From Hypomyces perniciosus (Eukaryota > Ascomycota > Sordariomycetes > Hypocreales > Hypocreaceae): DNA of 64,000 nucleotides. The notes beneath the pieces were generated by a model. It did not search any database. It was not told where the DNA came from and saw nothing but the letters and a program-made list of their open reading frames with translations. Positions 11,117-23,473 of this stretch are shown here, piece after piece. Made by a program: the position numbers and the translations under genes. How positions within the stretch are numbered: the first letter of the stretch is position 1; every line of letters begins with the position of its first letter. The stretch spans positions 2,507,501 to 2,571,500 of the forward strand of contig SPDT01000006.1 of the NCBI GenBank assembly GCA_008477525.1. Direction: 5' to 3'.

Positions 11117-12923
11117 TTAGTAGGAGGCCATCCGGCGAGTGTGAGTCCGTTCGCCATAGATTGGTGATTCAGCGATGTTGTGGAGAGGGGCGTTATTTCT
11201 CGAGTGAGGTCGAGGTGGTCCAGTGGGAGAGTCCATCACACTTGGCTCTCGTTGACCAAAAGCAAATGTCTGAGCACGACCAAGGCCCTTTCGGGCTTTT
11301 AAGCGGCCCATCTCTCGTTCGCAAGTGCGTTGGTGGTTTTCATCAGACATTTCAACGTATTCAGGGGGGAAACACCGTGATCGGTGGTCAGAAAAGAAGC
11401 CGCTGTAACCGCCATCCAAAATGTAGACTTCTGGATAGGTCAAGCGAGGATAGTGCTCCGCGTTGATGGTGCGATCCTGAGAGCGGATATGGCGGGCCAT
11501 GAGAGGAGCACGGTGGGCCGAATACTCGCAGTGGAAGATGAGTAATGTTAGTCCGTCCATAGGTGTTTGGAAGAGCTGGCTGGCAAGCAGCTCTTTGTCA
11601 TTATGATTAACAGCGCCATCAATGTGGCCACCGTCATATTCGTACTCAAATCGACAGTCAATGACCATTCTCTGGTCAAATTTCTCGCTGTACTTTCCAT
11701 CCAAGATGTCCAGCATTGTCTCCTTCGTAATTCGTGGTATCGTATCAGTAGGGTCATCGGGTAAGAAGTGAGGGAGGATGGGCTCATGTGCCTCTTCAAC
11801 ATCAGCCACAGGCTTCAGCACAGAGGCGGCTGAAGGCTGGCTTTCGGGCTTTGGCTTCATAATATCTGCCGGGTGTTCAAACATGCTCAAAGAACGGCGA
11901 AACTGCTTCCGGCTCCTCAAAAAGGGATTGGACTGTCGTCGGGCATGGAAGTTGCCTGGGGAGCCATGGCGACTCAGTGCACCGATGCCGGCGAATTGAG
12001 GTCTTGAGCGAAGATTTAAAGGGAATGAGGGAATCGCAGGGCAAGGGCTGTTTGCCGATGTAGGCCTGCTACGTTCTTGAGGCGGTGATGCCGATTCAAA
12101 GCATTCGTCCAAGGAAAGGGTGGTTGTGTTATCGCCTGCAAACTGGAAGGTCGGCAATTGCGAATTGGGGACACTACTCAGTGCCTTCATTCGGCCTCCA
12201 GAAGACCGCCGAGGCGCAGCTATTCTGCGACTAGTTCCATTGTCAGCATGCTTGTCACTAGACGATATAAAGTAATGGGCAGACTAACTCAGCTATTATA
12301 GGCTTCGCGGGTTCCAAGGACGATTGACGAGAGATGGGAGCTGGAGAATCCAACATCATAGTGTCATCAGTACAGCTGGAGCTGGGTGTTGGTGATGTAA
12401 GTTCGACGAGAGCACTGAATGGCGGCTTGTGAGGGAGGGGGGACATCTCCATGATCTCAGCAAGGGGAGCAGGCGAGGAGGAGGGCAAGGGCGGAGTGGT
12501 CACATAGTCTATGATCAAACGCATTAGCTGGGAAGCCGACCAGAAATTTTGGGTAGTCTTACGTCTGGCTCCTAGGCCACCCATCATGTTGGCTGTGAAA
12601 AGTGCACGCCGAGGTGTTGGAAACTTGGGACTAATCATGGTCAGTAGGCCATCTCAGCAGCAGAGTGAGGACAAGACGAACCTCGCTTCATTGTCGATGC
12701 GGAAATTCTGGGACAGATCAGCAGCCAGACTCGCAGCAGGTGATGATCCTCGGACCTCCTTGACGCTGAAGTAATCGGCCGTGCCCTTGTGTAGATGCTC
12801 GCGAAGACTGAAGGGTCCAGAAGCAGAAGCACTCGCGTAATGGGAGCGGAAGATATCCCTTCCTCCCCACGTCGGGGCAGGCATTGGGCGGTGGAGAGCC
12901 GCCAATGGAGAAGATGCTTCCAT
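11117..12923 (-). CDS. nimT: M-phase inducer phosphatase (Cdc25/NimT)
   Basis: Four exons on the minus strand: 12923-12682, 12630-12563, 12508-12289 and 12230-11117, joining to 547 aa. Cdc25 removes inhibitory phosphates from Cdk1 to trigger mitosis. The catalytic domain is rhodanese-like: MVIDCRFEYEYDGGHI leads to the signature HCEYSAHRAP, with catalytic Cys at about residue 411 and Arg at about 417. A DGGYSGFF loop follows. The N-terminal 300 residues are Ser/Pro-rich and disordered, the usual regulatory part. Introns 1 and 3 are forced by frame. The second intron (12509-12562) is exactly 54 nt with no stop, so it could be retained; its GTAAGA donor and GCTAAT branch argue that it is spliced. 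Catalytic residues are intact. Confidence 0.93.
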
Positions 12924-15900
12924 AATGATAGTATATCGCCGAGACGACTCAAGTGTTAGGTCGGGTTTAGGAAGCAGTTGTCGCTACTGAGATGTATGGT
13001 GACGGAAAGAGTGGACGGCTAAGATGGAATAAGAGTCACAGTAACCTAATGCTGCGGCTCGACAGAACCGAAACAAGGCCTCTCAATTATCACAAACAAA
13101 CAAACAAGTTGTTCTGTTCTGTTCGGAGGCTTCGTGTGCAAATGCAATTGCTATTGCTATTCCGTCGGTCCCTTATGCTCTTGTTTGCTCTGGTCTACTC
13201 TGCTCTTCCTCGAGGCGCGAAAACAGGCAAGGCTCTGGCGGGTTCACGGCGGGGCTGAAGTCTTCGTAGATCGATTCGTTATAATCGTGCAGGGGACATT
13301 AGAATCGGCAAAATTGGCATTGATTCGTCTCGTGGGGTCGTTTCGTCAGAGGCACAGTTGCTGGTCGAGTCCCATTCTTAGCCTGGGGCAACCTATCGGC
13401 GAGCGAATAGCGGCCTTTCGATGTGCGAGCATCCAAAAGCCGTGCAGCGGCGATGATGCAAGGCTGGAGGGATGATTTGCAAACTCCCGGGACGGATCCT
13501 GACACAGAGTCTCTTTTCACTTGTCCACACAAAGAAAAGCGCTTACTACCTGATTGTCGTTGCCGTTTCAGAGGCGGATGGGTGGGAAGGGGAGGAAAGC
13601 GAAAGAATGTGCGAGGGAGCAACGCCTTTTGAATGGACGTGCCAACGGACTGGACAAGGACCAGGACCCGGCCTGGGATGGAGATGGACGTTGTTAGGGG
13701 TGATTGGGGATTTGGGGGGGGGGGTGGTACTTTGGACGGAGTACGAAGTAGAGTATTACTCGTTCTTGTACAGCCGGCCCTGCCACTGCTGTAGGTACTG
13801 TACCAGGCCTTGCAGTGTGCAGTGCAGTGTGCAGTGCGCAGTGCAGGCCCGGTGAGGGGAGGGCTCCAGGCGGCTCCAAGCTCCCCTCCCCTCTGGCCAG
13901 CAACGGACCAGTCCGAGCGTCATCAGCGCTGCTCCTGGCCCTGAGCTATGCCCTTCCAGTTAGCTCCCAGTTAGCAGCTGTGCTCCCTGGCAATATCGCC
14001 CTTGGGCGCCCTGGGTGGTTGCTCAGTGAGTGGTGGGGCCTGTGTTCAGTGGGCGCTTAGCAGTTAGCAGTCGCTGGGTCTGCTAGAGCCTAGTGGCAGT
14101 ATTAGCAGCAGGGTTTGGCGCTACCAGAGGGCACAAGTTATGTACATCATCTCCCAGCCAAGCGGCGGTGAGGACGGATTCTCCCAAGAACGGAGCACCT
14201 CACATGAAGCTCATTACAGCAGATTCCAGCAGTCGGATCCGGGCAATTACCACGCTGCAGGGCCCCCGAGTCAGCCATGGCGGAGGGAATCCATGCCTGG
14301 GCGAGGGGGGAAGGGCTTCGTTGCCAGGCGGGTTAAGACATCCAGGGCAAGCATTCGAAATTGAACACTGTTCGCCCTGGAGTCCGAGGCATAATAAGCG
14401 GGTGAATGAAACTTTGTTCACGATGCAGCCGTTAATTTGGTTGTACGGGGAACAAAGCATCCTCACATCCAACGCACATCCTTACGAGTCGTAGTACATA
14501 CTCGTACATCTATGGAACCCTTTATTCAAGCTTCTAGGGATAAAGCTTCTAGGGATATTCCGCAGACCGGGGCCAACCCAACGATAACCCTTGTGGTGTT
14601 GTCGCAGTGGTGTTGTATGTAGTACGAAGTACACCGACTGATGTGCTGCAGGTCATCAGTCGTTAAATGTATGTAATATGGATGTGCATGCACACATGCA
14701 GGCCGGCCAGCTACCTATATACGTACCAAACACTTCCAGCACGCAGCATCAATCAAGCAATCAATCAATCAAACCGTACTTGTGCTGCCAACCGTTTCAA
14801 GGATGTCTGTCGTCGCTAGCCCTGGTTTGTTCAGCTGCTTTCTTAGCTGCAGCTTGTAAGCTTACTGGCCGAAGCTTCTTTGTTCATTATCCCAAAGCGG
14901 CCATAATTTTTCCGTTTGTTTAACTCAACCCTTGGCCCAACATCGACAACGTTGTTCCAGACAGATGATTCTCGTTGAATCTTAAATGAATATCCTGTCT
15001 TGCCAGCTGTGAATCAAACAAGATAGTGTGTGTTCAGTTTCCCTGACGATGCGTCCACTAGCCATTCCGTACGACGACGTGCGTCGGCTACGATGCAGCC
15101 TGCTATGTACTTCGTAGGTTGTTGGAGCTGTGTGGACAGCCCCGCGACTCGTGCTACAACGCTACAACGCTGAAGTGCCGAACGTCGTACGCCGAGCAAC
15201 ACCCTTGTCGTCTGTGCGACGGGCGCTTTGTGAAGATCGTTCACTGCTTTCCTTCCAGAGGACGGGTAATACTCCGTATTATATCTGAGTAGTACTACTA
15301 TTATTAAAGGTACGAGGTAGTATTAGGAGCTCTGTTATATGTGGAGAGATGCTCCCTTGGGATCCAAACGAACCAAAATGCTCACCCCTCTGTTTTGTTT
15401 CCATGGCGTATTAGAGCTGAAGATCGGCCAAACACTGCCGCCATACAGATAGATACAGACGGCTTGCTGAAGGCACCTGTTGGATGGGCCAAAGGAAGGT
15501 TTTTTCATTTTTTTTTTCATTGCATGAGTGGACTGGCTAGCATATCCTTGTGCGGAGTAGTGACACCGTCATCGGCGATCCAAAACGTGGTAGCATGGCC
15601 ACGATTTCTGTCACGTAACTCGACATATCAAGATCTGCACCGAAAATGACCGAGCAACTAATCTAGTGCTAGACACTCACCGTGTGATAGTAACCCGTTT
15701 GTTCGTTTGGAATTATACTCCGTAGACCTTTCGTCATTGAATATCACGACTGAATGGTAGACGTCATTCATCCTGCATGGAATAGCTTGGGGATAATAAC
15801 GAACAAACGCTTGGCGTACGAAGTACACGATCGTCGTGACAGACCAAGGTCACCAAGGCTTGCTCCCCCACTAGCGTTGCACAATACGATATTTTGGCTT

Positions 15901-17322
15901 AGCGAATGAGGAACGGTGCTCCGTAGTACATGCGCGCACAAAGTTCTTTTTCTGAGCTTCTTTGTGGTTGCTCATCGTGACGAAACGCCGGCGCGTGCAT
16001 ATGCACGTAAAAAGCCCGCACAGCAACCGGACCAGCCCAATCCACAAGCGAGCAGAATATGCGACGGAATCCATCCATAATGTCGGTGCTATTGCCTCTA
16101 ATACCTCTACTTCGAAATAGTCATCACTTGGTAGGTAGCATCCGTGTGTTGTCCAATGCAAGCTTGCACCTCTTTTGTTTACCTCGGATACGCGACGGTT
16201 CTTTGCCTCCCGCTCCCACAAGGCTGATTATGAACATGCATCTAAGCGCAGCCGTCAGTCGCCCATGAGGACTTTCAACTTGGCCAATCAACACCCTGAA
16301 ACAGCAATTCCATTTTCAGCTGGTGGTTTTGGCAAATCCTTTGCCAAGGTGCTTCCCAAAGCGGAAGGGCCGAGACTACGCTGGCCGCCTTGCAAGGGAA
16401 GATAAAGACTCAACAGGATATCCCATCCCTGCACATAGCAATCTTTTCCTAACACGAGGGCAAGAGAGGTTGCATGGTGGGGGATGCAATGTGATGCTTT
16501 GTGCATGAATTGGGTTTCAGGGTCAGCATTGGCCCGTGGAGCAGTTGTGAAAGGCTCCAGGCTCCAACGGTGGAGGGATATAGGCAGGGAAAAAAACACA
16601 CAACCGTCAGTGCGCGCGCGTGCTAAGTAAACAAAACCGCGTCCAACCCCGCTTTCCCACCCAGCAACCCGACACCGAGCCGCGTAGTCACGTGCTGCGG
16701 CGCGTTAGCCTGCCATGGGTTGTTTTTTCCAGAGCCTCTGGTTCGCGGCCTAAAAATTCTTCACGATAGCTCACTCCATTCTCCCCACATCGAGGCGAGT
16801 CTAGCTCCGATAGAAGAGGTGAAAGGCCCGATGGATACCGGAGCACAATAGTAGTAGTACTACTACATACTAGTAGTACCAGTATTACTGCTACTCCGAC
16901 TAGTAAATAAAACGCGGCATTCGGCATTCCACACCTTGGAACAAAGATGTCACCAATCTGGCACAAAGGAATAATAATAAGGCCTCCCTTGCTCCTCGCC
17001 GGGTCATTTGCTCATCTTAATTCCCATGTGTCTGTGCTTGCCCTTTACGACTCTCTTAGTTTGGTTTGGAGTTAAGAATAGAACGTTAAGCGGCTGCCAT
17101 GCACTGCTAATATCGGCTCCCTGAGCTCCCGCATGCGGAGAAACTGTGGAGGACATTCATTCGTCCTTTTACCAGCGCTTGGTGGGGCACTTTAGGCGGT
17201 CTACTACGGCAGAATTTTGCCAACTTGTAATTTTCCAATGGATGCATGTCGTTGATAGTGACGACAGATGCAGGCGGCACGATTCTTTGATATTGCACTT
17301 TTCCCCTTTATTTTGATACGAA
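12924..17322. other. 4.4 kb gene-free divergent region, CDC25 to POL5
   Basis: No convincing gene on either strand. It contains exact TACTCCGTA-type motifs (15270, 15716), TACGAAGTA-type motifs (13742, 14623, 15108, 15817), an 11-G run (13714-13724), reiterated TGCAGTG units (13811-13846), a hairpin with 10-bp GAGGGGAGGG arms (13854-13893), a doubled GCTTCTAGGGAT near 14528-14556, AGTAGTACTACT triplet runs near 16847-16875 and CACGTG at 16689-16694. It presumably holds two promoters with long leaders. A noncoding RNA cannot be excluded. Confidence 0.45.
13811..13893. repeat. TGCAGTG reiteration plus purine-rich hairpin
   Basis: Between 13811 and 13846 the heptamer TGCAGTG and close variants recur about five times. 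Immediately after, GAGGGGAGGG (13854-13863) and its exact complement (13884-13893) can form a 10-bp stem with a 20-nt loop. Both are read directly from sequence; function is unknown. Confidence 0.7.
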
Positions 17323-20300
17323 ATGGGCGGTAAAAGGAAGCGCGGTGCCAAGGATGGCCCCAATCCATCTTCAAATTCCCAAAAACGGGCCAAGAACGTA
17401 TCATCCTCCGTCGTTGTTCCCGCCGCCGCTCCGAAGCCAAACTTAGACACTGTTCCCTTTGTCGAAACCCCCACGATCGATGAAAGAAAGCGTGAAGGAG
17501 CCGTCTACGAACTTCTGAGCAGCGAGGATGAGAATGACAGGATTGAGGCAGCCGATTGCATCGTATCCGGTCTTCTCGGCGGGGATGGTGTCCCCGAAGC
17601 CGTCCTCCAGAGACATCTCGACCGGCGACTCTTCCGTGGCCTAGCCAGTGGTCGCAATGCCTCGCGCATTGGTTTCAGCCTGGTCATCACTGAGATCTTG
17701 GGCCAATTATTCGGTCAAAATGCCACTGCCATGTCATCCAAGTACAGTGGCTTGACCTTCGATAAGACCCTATCTTTTCTTTTGGAGAAGGCCGACGTTG
17801 TCGGCAATATACCCGGACAAGAGGAACGGGATATCTTCTTTGGTCAACTGTTTGGTATCGAGTGCTTTGTGAAATCTCGTATTCTCTTTGCCGAACCCTC
17901 GAGGTGGAACACAATCCTGAATCAACTCCTGAAGCTAGGAAACAAGAAGATATGGCTGAGGCCACAGTGTGGTTGGATTCTTGTCCAGGCGGTGGAGCAA
18001 ATGAACCAGCAACAGGCAAAATCCACACTTGAGAGGCTTGCAGGAGCTGGCTTGGCCAAAACCTCCGAGGGTGTAGCAGTCTGGCTGGTTGCCTTGGACC
18101 GGTATCCCGACTTAAAAGTAAAGCCCTGGCCTCATCCACTGTCAAGGAAGACCTTGGGCGATTTGGCTGCTGTCTTGAAAGAAAGCTTCAACGAGTCTGC
18201 CCAGGACCCTGCCGGTAATGCACGCAATAACAAGCAACCCAATTGGACTGCACAGCTGCATTTCGTGTGGGACCTCATTCTTGGTCACTATGTGAAGGCT
18301 GGGGATGCTGAGACGGAGGACTTTGCCCAATTCTGGAGTCGTGTGGTTGATGGTAAGATAAACACGCATCAGTTACAGCGTTTCGATGTGCTAATGCATT
18401 GCAGATGGATTGTTCTCCAAGCAAGCCACTGATGGTCAAAAATTCAAAGGCTTCATGGTTTTCCAGAAGATGCTCGAGAGCCTGGTGGATCATCATACGA
18501 AACTCCAAGTTCTATTCAGCAAGAACCTCATGACATGTCTCATGAATCAAGCTGCAAAAGAGGATCGTTATCTCCACCGAGCGGCAGTCAAGGCATTGAA
18601 GGCCATTGAAGGTGTTGTGTCATCCCATACAAGCGCTCTAGTGCCAATCCTGGAGAGTCTCCTGGGGAAAAATGGAGTCTACAATTTCGATCAACGAACC
18701 AGCACCAAGACGATTGATAAGCTCCTGCAGAATTTTAACCCAGGAAACGAGGAAGATACATTGAAGATTATCCAGCACCCTATTGCCAACCTGTCGCAGC
18801 AAGAAAACAGCGAGGCTCAATCCATCTTGAGAGTTTACATCGACTATCTCTCCAAGGTCCTCGGCGCTTGTGCCTCAGCAGGCCTCAAGGAATCTCGTCC
18901 CGACAAGGGGCATGGCTCTTCTCTAGAGTTTGCACTTCAAGAGCTATCACGCCTCGCATACTCCCAGCCTGATGGCATTTCTAAGGATGCCTTGACCGAG
19001 CAAATCCAAGAGCTTGCTCGATCCAGGCTGGAATCGTCATTAGCAAGGTTGACGCGCCAGACAGACGATTTCGTCACATTCTGTCAGGCAGTAGCATCCA
19101 TTGACTCGAGCTCGGTAACCATGTCTGAAGAAATCAAGTCTGCGGTTGAGGGCGCGTTGTCAAGGATGCACAAACTCTTGAAGCAAAAGACCAAGACTGA
19201 AAACGACAAGAGCTTGACTCAAGGCCTGGCGATGCTTCATGCGATTTCCATCTTTCAGCTTTACAATGAAGATCCCGACGCAATGGAAGTCTTGGACGAT
19301 TTGGCACAATTCCACGACAGGCTCCAGGAGGGCAAGCTTGGTGACAAGGATGCAGGTAGCTCGGAATTTCTAGTTGAAATTCTGTTGTCTATGGTTGCCC
19401 GGCCATCCTCTTTAATGCGACAAGTATCACAACAAGTCTTTGAGGCTTTCACGAGTCAAATCTCAGCTGGTGGTTTGGAGCTGCTCACTGGTCCGCTAGC
19501 CACAAACGAGAGCACCAAGGGCCAAAAGGAGCTCTTCAACACCGAGGATGATGGTATGGACGTTGATGAGGATGGCTCTTCAGACGATGATGATGTCGAA
19601 GAAGTTTCAGACGTGGAAATCGACTCTGATGTAGAGTTTGTTGATCTCGACGATGCCAGTTCAGGAGACAACAGTGAGGATGATGGCAGTGATGACGACG
19701 ACGATGACAAAGAGGAGAAGCAAGAGCCGCAGGATCTAGATGAGCTTGTCAGCAAAATCCTACAGAGCCATCGTCTTGACAAGGATGCAGATGCCGAGTC
19801 GTCATCAGACGATGGCGACATGTCAGATTCGGAAATGTTAGCTCTGGACGACAAGCTAGCCGAAGTCTTCAAACAACGAGTCAAGGCCCGACCAGACAGC
19901 AAGAAGCAGAAGAAGGACGCCAAGCAATCTGTCGTGAACTTCAAACACCGTATTCTGGACTTCCTCGACATCTACATCAAGAACGAAGTCCTCAGCCCTC
20001 TCGCTTTCTCTCTGCCCATCCCTCTCCTTAATCTCATGCGCACGACGAACACCAAAACACTAGCCAGCCGAGCCTGCGAAATTATCCTAAACTACCAAAA
20101 GGGCATGAAAAAGGCCAGAGGCAATAAGGAGGAAGTAGAGGCACCAGCCACGGCCGACGCTGACGAGTTGCTCGCCGTCTTGGTGGAAGTACACGACGAG
20201 GCAGGAAAGGACAATTCGCACGCCTATGCCAAAGCGGCCAGCGCAGCGAGCTTGATCGTTGCCTCGGCCATGTTTACCGCAGACAAGGAGTCGGTGAAGC

Positions 20301-20425
20301 GTATTGCGGCCGTTTACGCAAAGACGCAGTCGGACTGGGTGCTGGGCAACGCCCGGTTGCAGAACTCGTTCTTTGCTGATTGGAATAATTGGTGCCAGAA
20401 CCACGCCTCACAGGCACGAATTTGA
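17323..20425 (+). CDS. POL5: Pol5 / Mybbp1a-like nucleolar protein
   Basis: Two exons, 17323-18352 and 18405-20425, separated by a 52-nt intron (GTAAGA donor, TGCTAATGC branch, GCAG acceptor); joined length 1016 aa against about 1020 for yeast Pol5. The N-terminus is basic (GGKRKRG). It is followed by an armadillo-like region with RGLASGRNASRIGFSLVITE, the family hallmark, where the protein is anchored on rDNA/pre-rRNA. Residues about 723-825 are strongly acidic, a feature also known from the family. Despite its historic name, Pol5 is not a replicative polymerase but a nucleolar factor for rRNA production and 60S assembly. It is convergent with PRE10, with 191 bp between stops. Confidence 0.93.
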
Positions 20426-20616
20426 TACCCCCTGAATGATGCTGGTATAGATGTAAAAAAGTGCGGTCAGATGGAAAATAAGTAGTCAGCACATGTGCAA
20501 AAATAGAAGAACAGAGAGACGCAAGGTCACGTCTTTGTGGGCATCCCAACCCAGAGGAAGCATTATTCTATAAGCCTTCCCATCGTGATAGTACATGTGA
20601 CCCGTCATAAACTCCT

Positions 20617-21648
20617 CTAGTCTTCCATCTTCTCGTCTTCCTTCTTGTCGTTGTCATCGTCGTCGTCTGAGTCGTCCTCGGCCCTTGCTAAGCTCTCGGC
20701 CTCCTCCCTCAACTCCTTTGGCACCTCCACGTGTCGTCCTTTTGTCGGACCATCAACACCACTGATCCAAGTCATTTCCAGCTCAAACTCCTTATCCTTG
20801 TTATCCTTGTGCGCCACGTAGATGATCCTCGCCGCCTCCTTGACAGCCTCGAGCAACGTGATGCTGCCAGACTGCAGATCCAACTTCTCCAGCTCCGCCT
20901 TGGCAGCTTGTCTGCCCTTGCCCGTCGCCGCGCCGTAGTATCCCCAATACAGACCGCTAGGCTCGATCATGTAGAGGTAAGGGCCGCCGTGCTTCCCGGG
21001 GACTTTGCCGCCGGCGCCGCACGTGGGCCCTGAGCCGACTTCGCCATCGACGGGGGTCTCCTCTGAGGTGTCGACGCCGCCGATGATGGCGGTAATGCCG
21101 AAGGGGCGGACGGAGCCGTACATGGTGTATGCTTGGAGGTAGCCACCCATGCGGGAGGCGAGGTCGGCGGTTGCGATGGGGGTCTTGAAGTTCTGGCGCC
21201 AGCCCTGGGCCTCATCGCGAGCACGGTCGACGAAGTGGCGTCCGTCAGGGACCATGCCGGAGTATACCTGCAAAGTGTACGTGTAAGCATCGTGGGTTTA
21301 TTGCGGCAAGACGGTGGAGGATGGAGGTAGTGCCTACTGCTCCAATGTGGCTGTCGACACTGGCGATTCTCTTGTTGGCACCGGGCTTCTGCAGCTTGGA
21401 TGCGACGATCTTCTCCACGGCCAAGACGACGCCATCCTTGCACCGGATACCGATTGAGGTGCCGCCGTTCTCTACCGCCTTGACGGCATATTCAACCTGG
21501 AAGTTTCGGCCATCGGGCGAGAAGATGGAGTTGAGGAGGTCGTAGCCTGTGCCGATCGAAGTCTGTAGATGCCCTCTGGTTAGCTCCCCGCCAGGACATA
21601 CACCAGGAGCTGTGGGACAGAAAGAAGGGCGGCAGGAAGTTTTACCAT
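20617..21648 (-). CDS. PRE10: 20S proteasome alpha-7 subunit (Pre10/PSMA3)
   Basis: Three exons on the minus strand: 21648-21646 (the ATG alone), 21562-21338 and 21267-20617; 292 aa. The second exon encodes the alpha-subunit signature [18 protein letters not shown] followed by [18 protein letters not shown]. The third covers [28 protein letters not shown] and LYMIEPSG. The acidic tail ([16 protein letters not shown]) is characteristic of alpha-7 and identifies it among the seven alpha subunits. Alpha-7 forms part of the gated outer ring of the core particle and has no protease activity. The first intron (21563-21645, 83 nt, GTAAAA...CTACAG) begins directly after the start codon, an arrangement also seen in RPT1 in this window. 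Confidence 0.94.
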
Positions 21649-23473
21649 AATTGCCTTGGGGACTCTCGAAAGAGCTCGATCAGTCTGTGAGGCGTATTTT
21701 GTATGGAGAGGGGACAGGAAGTGCTGTAAGAGGCCCAGCTATGAGGGGGGTTGCTGGTCAGAAGGCGAGATGTCGTCGTTTGGCTTGGAGCTCCTCCAGC
21801 AAGCAGCCCCAGGCAGCCTGAGAGCTGCGTACTGCCATTGCCCACACGAGGCTGGACGCAGATGTGCCTGAGGCGCGCACAGAGCCACATTGAGTTTGAG
21901 CCACGTGTGGCTGATGTTTTGTGTGGCTAGTGCTGCATGATGCAATGGCGGGAGTGGCTTGAACAACGCCCCACCAGTGACACCCGCCACACTCGACCTG
22001 CAGATTTCAGTGGGGTTGACGAAAGTGGGATGGGGAATTTATGAATGGATTCCGACAATGTGAGTTTATCGCGTCACGCGAGAACCTCGGTATTTAAAGA
22101 CGCCATAACTGCGCTGCACAATGAACCGGATCTTTCCAGGTCATTATACTACCCATGAAAAACTCTGTACATCTTTTGCAAAACGTGGGGACGTTATTTG
22201 TTGACCATGGGTGCGAACTCGCCTTCTGGCTACCCTACATAAAGAGACCGGGATAACGGCGTCTTAGAGACAGACTGAAACCAAAAAGGTGGCTAATAAA
22301 AGTTGGGATGGAGTGAGCGGTGAGACCAACCAAGATAGGCATGCCAGTTCATCTATGTACTATTAGATAGTAATTGAATCTCTCGTTTTGGGTGCCGAGT
22401 TTGCTGGTCACGCTCATGAATCCATGCGTGTCATAGATAGAATCATATAGTTACGTGTCACCCACCAGTTCACGGAAACACATGAACGCTACACCCCCGG
22501 CTGGCCCGTATCAGGTATACATGTACTCCGTACGCCGCACTCCGTATTCATGATAATAATATACCCGGAGTTGTCGTGTCGATTTAGGCATCTGCTAAGT
22601 CTTTCCGTGACAATAGCGTGAGCACCAGAACGCACCGCATGACGGATATGACTTGGCCAATGTCTTGCGTCACCTCATGACCAATTGCCCCTCTCCTTCC
22701 CTCCCTCCAATATGCATGCACGCACTCTCCCCCAACATGTCGAGACGTGGTTATTATGTATGTATGTATGTACGAAGTATGTATATATATTAATTAGCCG
22801 TCAATCAGCACTCAGCACTCTGCACCCTCTGTACCTGCCTCTTACATATGCTGTGTAACCCCACCAGTTCAGATCTTCCCGTCTGCAAACTGCAAACCGT
22901 GACAACAGCCACTCTCATATTTCATCTCTGCTCTTCAAATCCGAAACAAATTATTGCTGCTGCTCACCGATAGTTTCTGCCAGCTGGGCGCTCTGAGCTG
23001 TCTCTGCACCCCCGCCTCGCCTACGCCTACGCCTACGCCCTACTAGCCTTCAGTCCTGCGGCCCAACATCCGCCCAGGCACGAACCCCTCCACAGCTCCT
23101 CGGGAAGAAAAGGGGACCAGAAGACCTGCTTCTCACTTCCTCTTCGCTTTTTCTTCCTCTTTCTTCACATAATAAGCTCGCGACCTCGTCTTGCTTTGAC
23201 ATATCCTAGTGTAGCCCAATAGAACAAGTTTCTTCCTTGCTGCCTCTTTCTAGGCCGAAGCGCTCACCACTCAGTCATCTCGTCTCATATCTTCTTCTTG
23301 CTACCCAACAATACCCGGTGAAGCAGACAGCATATCGCCGTCAGAGCAAAAATACTGCCGACATTTGATTTTGAAAGCTACCAGGTAGCTACAACATCCG
23401 ACAGTGTACCTATTACTATACACTCATATGTCTAGGCATATCTGAACAAAGCTAACCACATCTCCCCAGAATC
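21649..23473. other. Divergent region with long CT-rich leader
   Basis: No protein gene seen in 1.8 kb. It holds motif copies TACTCCGTA (22524), ACTCCGTA (22539) and TACGAAGTA (22771), a GTAT microsatellite around 22757-22790, a CGCCTA repeat at 23018-23038 and CACGTG at 21902-21907. The last 600 bp are pyrimidine-rich without TATA and look like a long 5' leader for the gene at 23474. A short upstream frame starts at the ATG near 22848. A possible leader intron (GTAGCT near 23392 to CCCCAG at 23469) would remove a five-codon upstream frame. Confidence 0.4.

Noticed and set aside
15871..16221. 116-codon minus-strand frame in the CDC25-POL5 gap
   Set aside because: No domain or codon pattern, no leader or splice signals; chance frames of this size are expected in 4.4 kb.
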